A stretch of DNA of 64,000 bases, taken from Paramecium tetraurelia (lineage: Eukaryota; Ciliophora; Oligohymenophorea; Peniculida; Parameciidae). Shown here piece after piece: positions 24,795 to 35,453 of this stretch (within the stretch, counting starts at the first letter, position 1; each line of letters opens with the position of its first letter). Both the position numbers and the translations under genes were made by a program. The stretch covers positions 506,909-570,908 of the forward strand of contig NW_001799399.1 in the NCBI RefSeq assembly GCF_000165425.1, given 5' to 3'. The notes under the pieces were generated by a model that was not told where the DNA came from, made no database searches, and saw nothing but the letters and a program-made list of their open reading frames with translations.

Positions 24795-25220
24795 AGGTTA
24801 TTTAGGGGGGAAGAAGTTATCCCAAAATTTCTTAATATTCCTAAAAAACTCAATTCTGTTAATACTAAAATAAATACATACCAGCAAAAAAAAGGACAAG
24901 TAAAGTAAGTAATTAGATATGAAGCTAAAGATGACAAGGATCTAAGTATTATTAGAAGAATTGTATGAAATCAATCTCATTGATTAAGATCTACAAAATT
25001 ATAGAATAAGGATTTTATTCAAAAGAAGACAAATAATCATAAATACAATTTTACAATTAAAAATATATATATAAATTATATTCGCGAAAAACTAAATTAG
25101 AGAAATAAAGAGAGATAAAAATAGGTTGGTTGAATAAACTTTTGAATAGTCATTAAAAAGAAAAAAGTGATTCGATGATCATTTCAGAACTGAAAAATGG
25201 TAATCCTTTCTAATTCACAT
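24795..25220 (+). pseudogene. Coding-like tract without a start
   Basis: A frame reads with good coding composition (RGEEVIPKFLNIPKKLNS, QVIRYEAKDDKDLSIIRR), passes a plausible 26-nt intron at 24963-24988 ending AAG, and continues (KIGWLNKLLNSHQKEKSD) before fading into AT-rich DNA. No ATG lies upstream in frame; the frame runs back to the TGA of the preceding gene. It may be a gene whose first exon I cannot find (a 47-nt intron would connect ATG 24646), a 3' piece of a once-longer neighbour, or a remnant. No family is recognised. Confidence 0.35.
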
Positions 25221-25807
25221 TTTTTGAAATATTATTTAAAATATCTTGTACATTACTTCATCAATTTAATCATTGGATTTTTGCTAAACAGCATTTTTAT
25301 TTTTTATTAAATATTATCATATTATTCTTTATCAAGAGTCAGATGGAATCTGATTTAAAGAATATTTAGTTATTAAATTAGTCACTAATTTTCATCCTAA
25401 ACATTAAATTAATTTCTTAAATAAAAATAACTATTATATCTAACATAATTAAATTTAATTGAGAACATCTAATAACAAATTCAAATTCATCCTTAGACTG
25501 CTACTTTAAATAAAATAATAAATCTCTAAATTAATAAAAGAAATTTTATACATTATAACTTTTAGAAAAAGGAAAATTTTAAACTATTATTTAGGTTATT
25601 TAACATAGTACTAATTTCTTAAGTGCTCGAATTTTAAAGAATTTTAGTAAGCAATTTTATTATGAAAATGTATTGGTTAATTGTTGACTTTAAAACATAA
25701 GTTTATTTTAGAATTATTTGTCCTTGTATAATATTGAGAGGAAAGTAGAATGATTAACAAGTGGTAATTTATATTAAATAATTAAAAGATTTATTTAGTG
25801 TTTTGAA
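25221..25807. other. AT-rich intergenic spacer
   Basis: Upstream of the eL27 gene. Very AT-rich with no coding-type frame; it should contain that gene's promoter. No repeat or RNA feature seen. Confidence 0.5.
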
Positions 25808-26342
25808 ATGGGAAAATTGTAAGAATTAGACTTATTTTAAGCTTAAAACCAGGAAGATTAGTTGTAATGTTGGCAGGCAGATAAGCAGGAAAAAAAGCCA
25901 TTTTAATTAAGGCAAATGAGGAGACAACAAAAGTATATAAAATTAAAAATTAGTTAGGACTGCAAATTCCCTAATGGTTTGGTTGTTGGAATTTAAAGAT
26001 ATCCCAGAAAAGTAACAAAGAGAATGGGTTAAAAATAAATTAGAAAGAGAACAACATTAAAGGTTTTCATTAAGCAATTAAATCTGAATCACATTATGCC
26101 AACAAGGTTTAGAATGGCATTATAATTATGATAGATATAGATTAGAAGAATCAACTTTGAAAGAAGTTAGAGATAGAATCGAGAGAGTGAAGGAATCAGA
26201 ATTGAAGAATGTTGAAAAGAGAAAAGATTTGAGAAAGAATTTGAGAAAATATTTGGCAGAGAAATACAGAACATTACCAGCAGGAAGTTTGGCTGATAAG
26301 AAGGCATAATCAAGATTCCTATTTTCAAAATTGAGGTTCTGA
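25808..26342 (+). CDS. RPL27: 60S ribosomal protein eL27
   Basis: 152 aa; introns 25819-25841 (AAG end), 25933-25957 and 26107-26134 give an exact sum. The spliced start MGKFLKPGRLVVMLAGRQ is the family's KOW-type opening, followed by GLVVGIQRYPRKVTKRMGQ, the NHIMPTRY segment typical of eL27, and the C-terminal FLFSKLRF, which is nearly invariant. Length is slightly above the usual 136 because of a longer charged helix before the end. Each intron sits where removal restores a conserved block, so the model is secure. It converges on uL3 with an 87-nt gap; both are large-subunit proteins. Confidence 0.96.
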
Positions 26343-26429
26343 TTTATTACATAAGTATAATTGCATTAAGAAATGTATTTAGTATAAATTGTCTTGTTTA
26401 TAATGTTCTTAAATGAGGGTAATTATACA

Positions 26430-27663
26430 TCATTATTGTTACTATTACTTTAATTTTCTTTGAGTTCTAGTGAAATAGAACTTGGCCTTCTCCTCTTGAG
26501 TTTAGAAACGTCCTAATAAAATAGAATTAAGATAGTACCATGTCCAATTTTGGATGATGTATCAACAAATTTGAGAGTGATTTCTTCCAAAGCCTTTCTG
26601 CTAGTTTATGGAACAAGAGACTTTCTCAACAAGACGACTCTCTTCTTGGGTCCAACAATACCTCCCTTGAGCATGAGGAAATCGTTTCTGATTTCACCAT
26701 AGTGTGGGAAACCACCCAATGGGGTGATTGCCTTTGAAGTCAAATCGGCTTCGGTAGATGCAGTGTTCTTGTCTCCAGCAGCACCAATTCTGTAGATCTT
26801 TTTGTTCATTTCAGTTCTGTGATGGTAACCCAATTGACCAGTTCTGGCAACACTGTATCTGACATTGGCTGGATGCCATCCTCCGATACAACCAACTCTT
26901 CTCCAACCTCTATGGGTCTTCTTTTGTAAATGCTTAACACCAAATCTCTTGATGACACCAGCAACTCCCTTACCCTTGGTAACACCGAGAACGTCAATTT
27001 ATTCGTTTTAATTGAAGACTTAATCTACTTTGACTTCCTTTTCTAATAATCCCTTGGCAAAGTTCACCTTTTATTCGGTATTACCTCCATTGACTTAGAC
27101 TTCAAAGACGTGATTCTTCTTTTATCTCAAGTTCAATTTGCTCATTTGAGTGTGAACAATGACTCTGACAACTTAGCAATATCTAAATAGTTTAATTAAT
27201 ATTTTTACTTAACGATTCTCTTTAATTAGGTTTCCAAATTCTTTGGCTCAGCATTAGCTTTGTTGTAATTGGTGAAGGCCTTCTTCTTTGAGTTGATCCA
27301 ATTCTTGTAGAATCTTCTCAATGTGTCCTTGGCAATCTTAGTACTCCAAACAGTGGTCAAAGCTCTTAATCCTCTTGGTGTTTCGATATATCCAACAATA
27401 CCAACGACAACCAAAGGTGGGGTTTCAACGATGGTGACGGCTTCAACGACTACGTTACCATTCAATTTTGATCCTGGTCTTTCAACAGTTCTCAAGATGT
27501 GGGTCATACCAGCCTTGAATCCTGCAAAGGCTGTCAAATGAGGTTGAGCCTTAGTATTATCCTTTGGGAAAGCTCGGATTCTTCCTCTGTGATGCTTTGT
27601 TCTCTTTCTTGGAGTAAATCCTAGATTTCCGTGTCTTGGTGCCTCAAACTTTCTGTGGGACAT
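26430..27663 (-). CDS. RPL3: 60S ribosomal protein uL3
   Basis: 393 aa, introns 27183-27208 and 26513-26538, exact sum, matching the usual length (about 387-403). It begins [20 protein letters not shown], the standard eukaryotic start. Further marks are [38 protein letters not shown] and [16 protein letters not shown]. The W and H residues of the tip loop that reaches the peptidyl-transferase centre are present. The last intron splits SKIGHG from [19 protein letters not shown], and the gene ends with a five-Gln run made of TAA, TAG and CAA codons before TGA at 26430-26432. A reverse-strand open frame overlaps it and is a shadow. Confidence 0.97.
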
Positions 27664-27961
27664 TTAATATATAAAAAATCTTTAAAAAATTTTTAAATCA
27701 CTTTTCAAATTTAATGCTCATTTTTTATTTTATATTATTATTACTCCGTATATTCTAATATGAATTCCCACTATTCTAAAATCCTGATGACTCTTCTTGT
27801 ATTGAGGAATCACCCCAAACATTGGATTCAATTTTTTATTATTTCGAAAGTCATAATAAATCTATTCATTTTCAGAAAAAAAGGAGACTAATAATAATAT
27901 TCCATTATTCATTCATTTTATTTACACTTAATGATTATATTTATTGAATAATAATATAATA

Positions 27962-28736
27962 ATGTAAATTAACCAAGTTCAATATCCAAACTAAAAGTAC
28001 AAAACATAGCTCTGCAGACATTTCAGTAAATCATGGTTTAAGTTTAGTAACAAATGGGAATTGTGCTTTAGGTGCAAGATGTTAATTTGCTCATGGAAGA
28101 GAGGAGCTTAGAGGTAATGCTAATGGATTTTAACCTAATTCTGATTTCATGATGCCTTAACATTAATAAGGAGTTCTTCCTGTTAAGGTTTAACCAATTA
28201 ATCCCATGATTGCGAATTATAAGAGTATTATTAAGATTAAACATTTCATAGCATAATTATGTAAGCACTTCAATCCACAAACTGGATTATGTAAAAATGG
28301 ATTTACATGCACATTTGCTCATGGTGAATAGGAACTAAATTAAATTAATCCTTATTTTCAGAATCAATATATGCAACAGCAGCAGTATTAAATAATAAAT
28401 ATCACAGGATTGTGCAGCAACAAATCAAATAGTAAAATTAAGCTTAAATATAAGCTGAACTCACCTAATAAATTTTAATTATGATTCTTACTAACATGGA
28501 ACATATTTTTCCTGACTCACAAGTAAATTGTCTCCATAATTTAGGACATAATAAACATTTTAAGACAGGGCTAAGAAAAAGCAAAATAAGGTGATAATTA
28601 AGGAGCGAGTGAAATTATTAAATTAATCATTCATGACGAGTAGAGGACTAAAGAAGAAAAATAATAATATCAATAGATTTACAACAATGCTTAAAGACAT
28701 TATGATTCTAAATTAAAAGAGTACTTAAATCAATGA
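27962..28736 (+). CDS. Tandem CCCH zinc-finger protein
   Basis: 235 aa, introns 28026-28047, 28385-28407 (CAG end) and 28523-28544, exact sum. Two CCCH fingers: the first LCRHFITNGNCALGARCQF then AH (C-x8-C-x5-C-x3-H), restored only when intron 1 is removed; the second LCKHFNPQTGLCKNGFTC then TFAH (C-x9-C-x5-C-x3-H). This arrangement with HF after the first Cys is that of TIS11/tristetraprolin-type RNA-binding fingers. A Gln-rich linker leads to a helical C-terminal domain (ILIMILTNMEHIFPDSQDII, HDEQRTKEEKQQYQQ). Expected role: mRNA binding and stability control. The C-terminal helical part is not a domain I can name. Confidence 0.87.
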
Positions 28737-29156
28737 TTTTATATTATTATATGTGAAAGCAGATATAGATTTCATTTTATCATAGATGAAAGTTTAAATT
28801 GTAAATTATTGAATGTAATTAATATTTTCTATCCATTTAATCAAAATGTATAATAGAAACTGTCCTTTCATATTTATTTTCTTGATTCACTTAATATATT
28901 ACTAATTATGCTCTTTATTCCATTTATCTCCTTCAGTAATTATTAAATGACTTTTTATTAATTTAATTAGTTTATTTAAGATTCTTCGGTAATTAGAACT
29001 GTTTAAATTTCCGTTGATATTAACTTTTATTCTGAATTATTCTTTTAATATTTTACACATTTTATGATTTAAATAAAAACAAAATTTCTATTTCTTTCAA
29101 TTTCTCTGCTTGGCATAATTAAAAACTTAACGAATAATGAACATTATTATTTTTAT
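28737..29156. other. AT-rich spacer
   Basis: T-rich stretch between the CCCH gene and a decayed membrane-protein gene. No frame with coding composition, no RNA gene and no repeat seen. Confidence 0.5.
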
Positions 29157-30847
29157 ATGAATTTATTAATGATCCTATATTATCCTAATTTTTCAATAGA
29201 ATCTTTTATCAGTAATGGCAATCCCTTATATTAAATATTTAGAAAATTATTAGATTTAATAATAGTTGGTATCTTATTGTTTCTTAATTACATAGTTTGG
29301 ACTTTATTTATTAATTTTGCAGTGTAACTTCCATTTCATTATTTTAAGATTAATGTGGAATGTTTGTAGTTCTGTATTGAGAAAGTTGAGGATCAGGATT
29401 GTCATTATTATTACAAGAAAATTTTTCAAAGATTAGTTAGATCCTTTTTATTAGATACATTAGTTTCTAAAATTTCATAAGCTATCAGGTTGATAAATGA
29501 GAGATTTAATTTTGAATGTCCAACAACATTAACTCAAATTTGTTGAGTATTTCTGAATTATTTTAGTTTTTATTATCTTTTGTTTAATTTTAATTTTAGC
29601 ATTATTATATTGGAAATCATATGATAGTTCAGGTTTTTAGAATGCATTCTCTATTAATCTTTAGCATATGAGTTGTTTTTACTTAATGATTCTTATTATA
29701 TGAATTGTTTCCATTGTTCTTAAAAAATCAATTATTTTTAAGATGTAATTTTTTTAATAATATTAATCTTCTCCTATCTAATGTTGTTTGATTTTACCTT
29801 AAATCCTAAGATTAAAGGCATCAATGATTTCTTTCTACTTGCTTATATTTTAATCTGATTAAATTAAATCAAATAGTATTTTTCATTCGTTTAGTTTCTG
29901 ACTATATTTTAATTATAGATTGGTTAAACTTTGCTCTAATTCCCAATTTTATGGGGTTTATCATTAAATAAGGTACTATTAGATTTTGATTAAAATATTT
30001 TTTTTACATTAATAATAATTACCTGTGTTATTAATGATATAAGTATTCTCATGATTTTTGGGAATACAAGTATGCTTATGTCAGATTTCTGGGAGATAGA
30101 ACATCAAGCTTATATTTAGATTGAGAATGAATCCAGGTTAACTAATTGAGTAGAAGAGGATTTGTATATGGAGTAATATAATTTGATTGTTTTACATTCA
30201 AAATCGAAAGGGCATTTTTTAATTTTTTCATTCTGAAAATGTATCTTATTTTATTATGCATGATCTTATCTACCAAATAAGATTTGTGTTCAGTAAGATG
30301 AGAACCCTGAAGATACTCTTGAATTTTGGAAAATATAGCATATTTTTATTCATCTTTATTGGTATTAAAGTTCTTCTTGAATTATTTATTTTAAGATTCA
30401 AATTACTAGTATTAAATGAAATCAGAGAATTCAGGCCCTTTAAACTAAGAGTATCTTGAGCTGACGATAAATCATCCAAAATAATAAGATATCAGCAATA
30501 GTACAAATGCGAAATAGGGTCATTGGAGTCAGGAGGAGCATCAATAATATGTCTAATTCTTACTTCGAGCAAAAGGATCAGGAGATTCGCAAAGAAAAGG
30601 ACAACCATTATTTAAAAGGATGAGTTAGATAATTGGCACTCGAACGCCAAGTTAATGCAGGTACTATTTTTATGCAATTAGATCCCATCACTAAAAATTC
30701 AATCCATTTAATCCTCGTTTGAGAAGAAATCATAAGAGAAGATAATTGGCAAAAATAGAAAAGCCTTTTAATAGAACAAAACAACTCATCAGATAATATT
30801 TTAATAAACACAAAATTCATTCTGATGATGAAAATGAGAATGAATGA
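29157..30847 (+). pseudogene. Decayed multi-membrane protein gene
   Basis: Coding-type text can be followed across the whole stretch but needs several frame changes. Segment 1 starts MNLLMILYYPNF and includes a membrane segment and VEDQDCHYYYKKIFQRL; a 25-nt intron (29542-29566) may follow. Segment 2 has SLAYELFLLNDSYYMNC and another membrane helix, then TGA at 29856. The same frame resumes (INDISILMIFGNTSMLMSD) to TGA 30147 and again to TGA 30234. Later pieces are a membrane helix after MRTLKILLNFGKY and a basic C-terminus (NPFNPRLRRNHKRRQ) ending DDENENE and TGA 30845. No set of micro-introns repairs all breaks, so I call a pseudogene; dense assembly errors are the alternative. The family is not recognised. 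Confidence 0.6.
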
Positions 30848-31348
30848 AAAGGTTGATTTTATATGATTAAAATATATAGAGATTATAAAATCACTGAAAC
30901 ATTTATTATTATTTAATTTTCTATATATAATTTGCATCCTTTATTTTTAGTTTGACAATCATTTTTATGATGACTATCATGATCTAGATTTCAGTGTAAT
31001 TTTAAGATCAAAAATATACTTTGACTCGAGCATCTTAATGCAATTATTAAAAGCATTAAGTTAATAAATTATATTTCTAAATACAATTAAATTAATAAAT
31101 TAATGCATAACCTCATTTTAATCAAAAATAAACTGACATTAAATTAAATTCTTTCAACAAGAAGTTGATTTGATGTCTAATGGAATCACTTAATACATGT
31201 GTAAATGATATAAGTTTCATTTTCTATAAGGAATTAAGTAGATACGGATATGAAGATGAGAAAATAAATTTTATTATAAAATAATTATAGATGATTTATA
31301 ATAAAATATTGAACACAAATTAAATTAAATTTAATTTACGATCATCAA
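30848..31348. other. AT-rich spacer before Twinkle
   Basis: About 500 bases, no coding-type frame or repeat. Upstream region of the Twinkle gene. Confidence 0.5.
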
Positions 31349-34300
31349 ATGAGGCGTGTTGCTAGAATTGCTTAATCTGTAATCAAAAATCGAATGTTCT
31401 AATCTCTTCAGCAAAAGATTGTATATCATTTTGATGATAATTACAATAAATTTTATAAAGAGAAGGATGAGAATTTGGTATTTTTTCAGATCAACTTAGA
31501 TTCACCCTACTTATACTTCCAAACACTTTAAAGTGTCTTCAAATTCAATTGTTTAGTACTTGGAAGACAAGAAGATGGAACACAAGATATAGGGAAAGTA
31601 CGTGCAATTAAGATATTGTCCATTCTGTCCAAAACATAATATAGAAAATCCATCAAACTAATTCGTTATGGGAATTAACTTAGAGAAGTACATTTTAAGT
31701 CGATGATTATAGTGGATCATATAATTGTTTCAGAGCTACCTGTTCGGCTAAAGGTTCTTGGTTTGATTTTAAGAACTTTTTGAATGGGACTCTCAACACT
31801 CAGCAATAGTAAAATCCATAGACTCAATAACAGACCCCTTAGAAACTGAATATATTCGAATATCATTAATACTTTGAGAGATTAAAGTTATAAGAACCTA
31901 AGATAGTGTATGACTATTTGACAGGTGATGATTGGGAAAATGTACAATTTGCCTATTATTCACTAGTCAGAATTAAAGGGGAATTAAGGATGAAGTCTTG
32001 AAATTGTATTTGATTGGCATTGATGTTACTGAAATCTACGATCCTTAATAAGGCGCATATGTGTAGGCTCCCCTCATATACTTTCCCATGTTTAGATACA
32101 GAAATCAACATGAGAAGAACAAAATAATGTAGAAAGCATTGAAATAGAAAAAGGATGATGTTTTGGCTGAAAAAGTTTTGAGTGAGGAAACCAAATAGAA
32201 TATCAGATCGCAATTAGATAATTAATTTGATAATTTTCAATATGAATTGGTCAGTTGCAAAATCAGAGCGGCAGGAAAAGATTTGAAGCATATTCAAAAG
32301 ATTGAACCCATGAATGCAGCCAAAGGAATTTTTGGGATGCATTTACTTAAATAGGATTCTACTCAAGTGATACTAACAGAAGGGGAATTTGATGCCATGG
32401 CAGCTTATCAAATGACAAACATTCCTGCTATTTCATTACCATATGGTATTAATCATATTCCAGCTTATCTTATTGAATGGTATTCTATGATAATAATCAA
32501 ATAAGGTTAGATTAGTTTGAGAAATTGAATGATATCATAATATGGGTAGATGATGATAATCCTGGGAGAATTAACTCATAAAAGATTGCTCGTAAACTTG
32601 GTAATGCCAGAACAAGAGTGGTCTAACCATCTTTGATTAATCCTCATGATTACCCTAAAGATGCAAATGATTGCTTAAGATTCTATGCAGATAAAGTCAT
32701 GACTTACATTGATCAATCAAAATGTCTACTAAAAAAGAACATTACTTAATTTACTGATTTTAAATAATTGACAAAGAATAGAATTTTAAACTTTGAATTG
32801 TCAAAGGGAACCCAATCTTAGACATTCACAACATATAACAATACCACTAAAGGATTGAGAACTGGAGGTGAGTTATTTATATATTTAAAATAGAATTTAC
32901 TATTTTAACAGGACCCACTGGTAGCGGTAAGACCACCTTTTTGAGTTAGCTATCTTTAGATTTCTGTAAAGAAGGAATAACAACACTTTGGGGAAGTTTT
33001 GAAATAAAGACTGACAGATTGGCTGAACATTAGTTATTGTAGGCATACAAAACAGATTTAATTAAACAAAAAGATTTAGTTGATATAGCAATTCAAAAAT
33101 TTGAGAATGAAATCCCAATTGTAAAAGAATCTATATATTATTTAGTATTATATGAATTTTTATGGGTCAACCGACCTAGACTAAATTATTGATACAATTG
33201 AATATGCAATATATGAATATAATGTAACTCATGTTTGTTTGGATAACTTATAATTTATGATGGGAACTTAAGTAGGAGGAAATAGGAAATTTGATTTTCA
33301 AGATGAAATCATTGAAAAATTTAGAAGATTAACTAGTAATAATGACATCCATTTGACTTTGGTTATTCATCCTCGAAAAGTCGATGAAAATGAAGACTTA
33401 ACTATCGCATCAATCTTTGGGTCAGCGAAAGCGACTCAAGAGGCTGATAATGTTTTTATTATCCAAAACAGACCTAGATACAGAGTTTTTGAGATTAAGA
33501 AAAATCGATATGATGGAGAAGTAGGCAGAGTGGGATTAGGTTTCGACGCTAATGTGAAGTCATTCTTTGAACTTTCATCTACAGAAGTCAAAGAATTGAA
33601 TGAAGAAAAGACTACTATTATAGATATTATTAATAAAAGGAAATAAGAGGGTAGACATTTTAAATAAGAGATTACTATTAACGATAAAAATGGAAATAAC
33701 GATGGAGGTAATAATGAGGGCGGATCTTCAAATAAAGGAGGTAATCACAGTAATAATAATAATTCAAATAATTCCAAAATTACTAAAAAGGATATCTCTA
33801 ATGTAAAAAATATACTAGAAAATATACAAATTTCAGATCACAATAGTTATAAAGATTAAAATGATGACGATGAAGATTAAATGGCTTAATTAGAAAAAAT
33901 GGCTGAATAATATGCAAATTAAGAAATAACAGAAATCATTTTAAATCAAAAACCTGTGCAATTGGCTTTAGATGATATTGGAGATCTTGAAAAGAAACAT
34001 AAATTGGATAATCTAGATTCAAGTGTTGAAAATAATGAAAAATAAAAATCTAAATAAAATAGTGCTACTATTTAAAATAGTTATCTAAACTAAAATAAAC
34101 TCATTAGGGAATGTGAAAAATGCATAAATCCTTCAAATGATTATCTAGAAATATGGAAATTTGATTAAGATAGTGATTATGGATTAAAACCTAAAATTGG
34201 ATAATACGAATTTTCACAAGAACAAACTCCTAAAGATAATACTTATACTCAACATAACCCTAATGAATTTACTTTATTCCATTCAGACCCATTAAACAAA

Positions 34301-34480
34301 TATGCTGCTCAAAAGATTAATAAAGAATTAGATTAGAGTCTATAAAGCGATGAATTTTAACCTGTTGATGATCAAATACAACTTGCTAATTAATATAAAA
34401 GCTAAAAGAAATAATCTAAAAGGGCTTCTTTCATTCATGTTGGATCCAAAAAACCTTCTAAATCTTAATTAGATTTATGA
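31349..34480 (+). CDS. TWNK: Mitochondrial primase-helicase Twinkle
   Basis: 992 aa, six introns (31478-31499, 31688-31712, 31942-31970, 32480-32505, 32868-32893, 33121-33145), exact sum. Replicative hexameric helicase of mitochondrial DNA, related to phage T7 gp4. The N-terminus MRRVARIAQSVIKNR is a likely mitochondrial presequence. Residues about 70-130 hold a four-Cys zinc ribbon (YCPFCPKH then CFRATC). A TOPRIM domain follows (ILTEGEFDAMAAY, IIWVDDDNPGR). The helicase has Walker A LTGPTGSGKTTFLSQ, then LVIHPRK and FGSAKATQEADNVFIIQ. The last 290 or so residues are an Asn/Gln/Asp-rich extension absent from most homologues. An intact zinc ribbon plus TOPRIM suggests primase as well as helicase activity. 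Confidence 0.94.
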
Positions 34481-34539
34481 AGATTATCTAATAATATATA
34501 AATAATTAAACTTTTACATATTAAATAAATATTAATTTA

Positions 34540-34996
34540 ATGTCAAAGAAAACTTTTAAGAAATCTGAAGGTACATCCCTAGTATCAATTATTGGCGACG
34601 AAGTATTAAAATCATCTAAACATCAAGGACACTGTTACAGGATTTCTACTAACAGGAATTGGAGAAAAGAATATCAAAGGAGAAACTAATTTTCTGGTTG
34701 TAGATTCAAGTATGTAAATTCATTATTTCTCGAAACCGACCCAAAATTGATAGAGGCTACATTTCAAAATTTCTTGAAGCATCCTAATATAGCAGTCATC
34801 CTTGTGACATAATTTGTTGCTGAAAACTATCTAAGACATATTATCAATTAATATGATGCCATTTTGCCTACAATTCTTGAAATCCCAAGCAAAGAATACC
34901 CATATGAAGCAAAGAAAGTATTAAATCATATTAGACTATCAGGATACAATTATTCAAAGAGCTCATAGATTATTGTATGGTACAGATATTTAGTGA
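34540..34996 (+). CDS. VMA7: V-type ATPase subunit F
   Basis: 127 aa, near the family's usual 118-125. Part of the central stalk of the V1 rotor that couples ATP hydrolysis to proton pumping. Recognised by VSIIGDEDTVTGFLLTGIG, NFLVV, VTQFVAEN and LEIPSKEYPYEAKKDTII. Introns are 34603-34627 (AAG), 34710-34732 and 34918-34942 (CAG). The middle one, needed to join LVVDSK to TDPKLIEATF, begins GTATGT but ends TTTCTCG instead of AG. The exon sum is exact with this boundary. Either a GT-CG intron, a mutated acceptor or a base error is present. Otherwise the model is firm. It follows Twinkle by 59 bases on the same strand. Confidence 0.92.
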
Positions 34997-35453
34997 AATA
35001 TATTAAGTAATATAGAAAGCATAATCAATTTATTTTTCCATTTAAATTTATATTAAATAATATTTGTTTTTTCGAATCAACTTTTCTCCTATTTCAAATT
35101 ATTATTTGAGTTGATAATCCATATAGAGAAGTGGAATTCCAAATTATTTAGTTTATATTCTTTAAATAATTAAATCTTCTACTTTATCAAATATACTATG
35201 ACCTCTTTTAAGAGTTATTATAAGATAAGGAGAAGAAGTGTTATAATTTTGATTCTAAATATATTAAAATCAATTATTAATTTTTTATCTTATAACCCAT
35301 TAAGATATTTTAAAATTAATGTATACTCCTTTAATTTTGGATGAAATTTCTATTCTTCTTTTCTTAAATTTAATTGTGTTCATAATTTTAAGTTTAAATG
35401 AAATTCTAATTTTTCTTGTTTTAAAATAATTTTTTAAGAAATTCTTAATTTTG
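34997..35453. other. AT-rich spacer
   Basis: About 460 bases between V-ATPase F and the tandem membrane-protein pair, same strand. No coding-type frame, RNA or repeat seen. Confidence 0.5.

Noticed and set aside
26340-27541. Open frames on both strands around eL27 and uL3
   Set aside because: Shadows made by the absence of TGA; no conserved content apart from the two ribosomal proteins.
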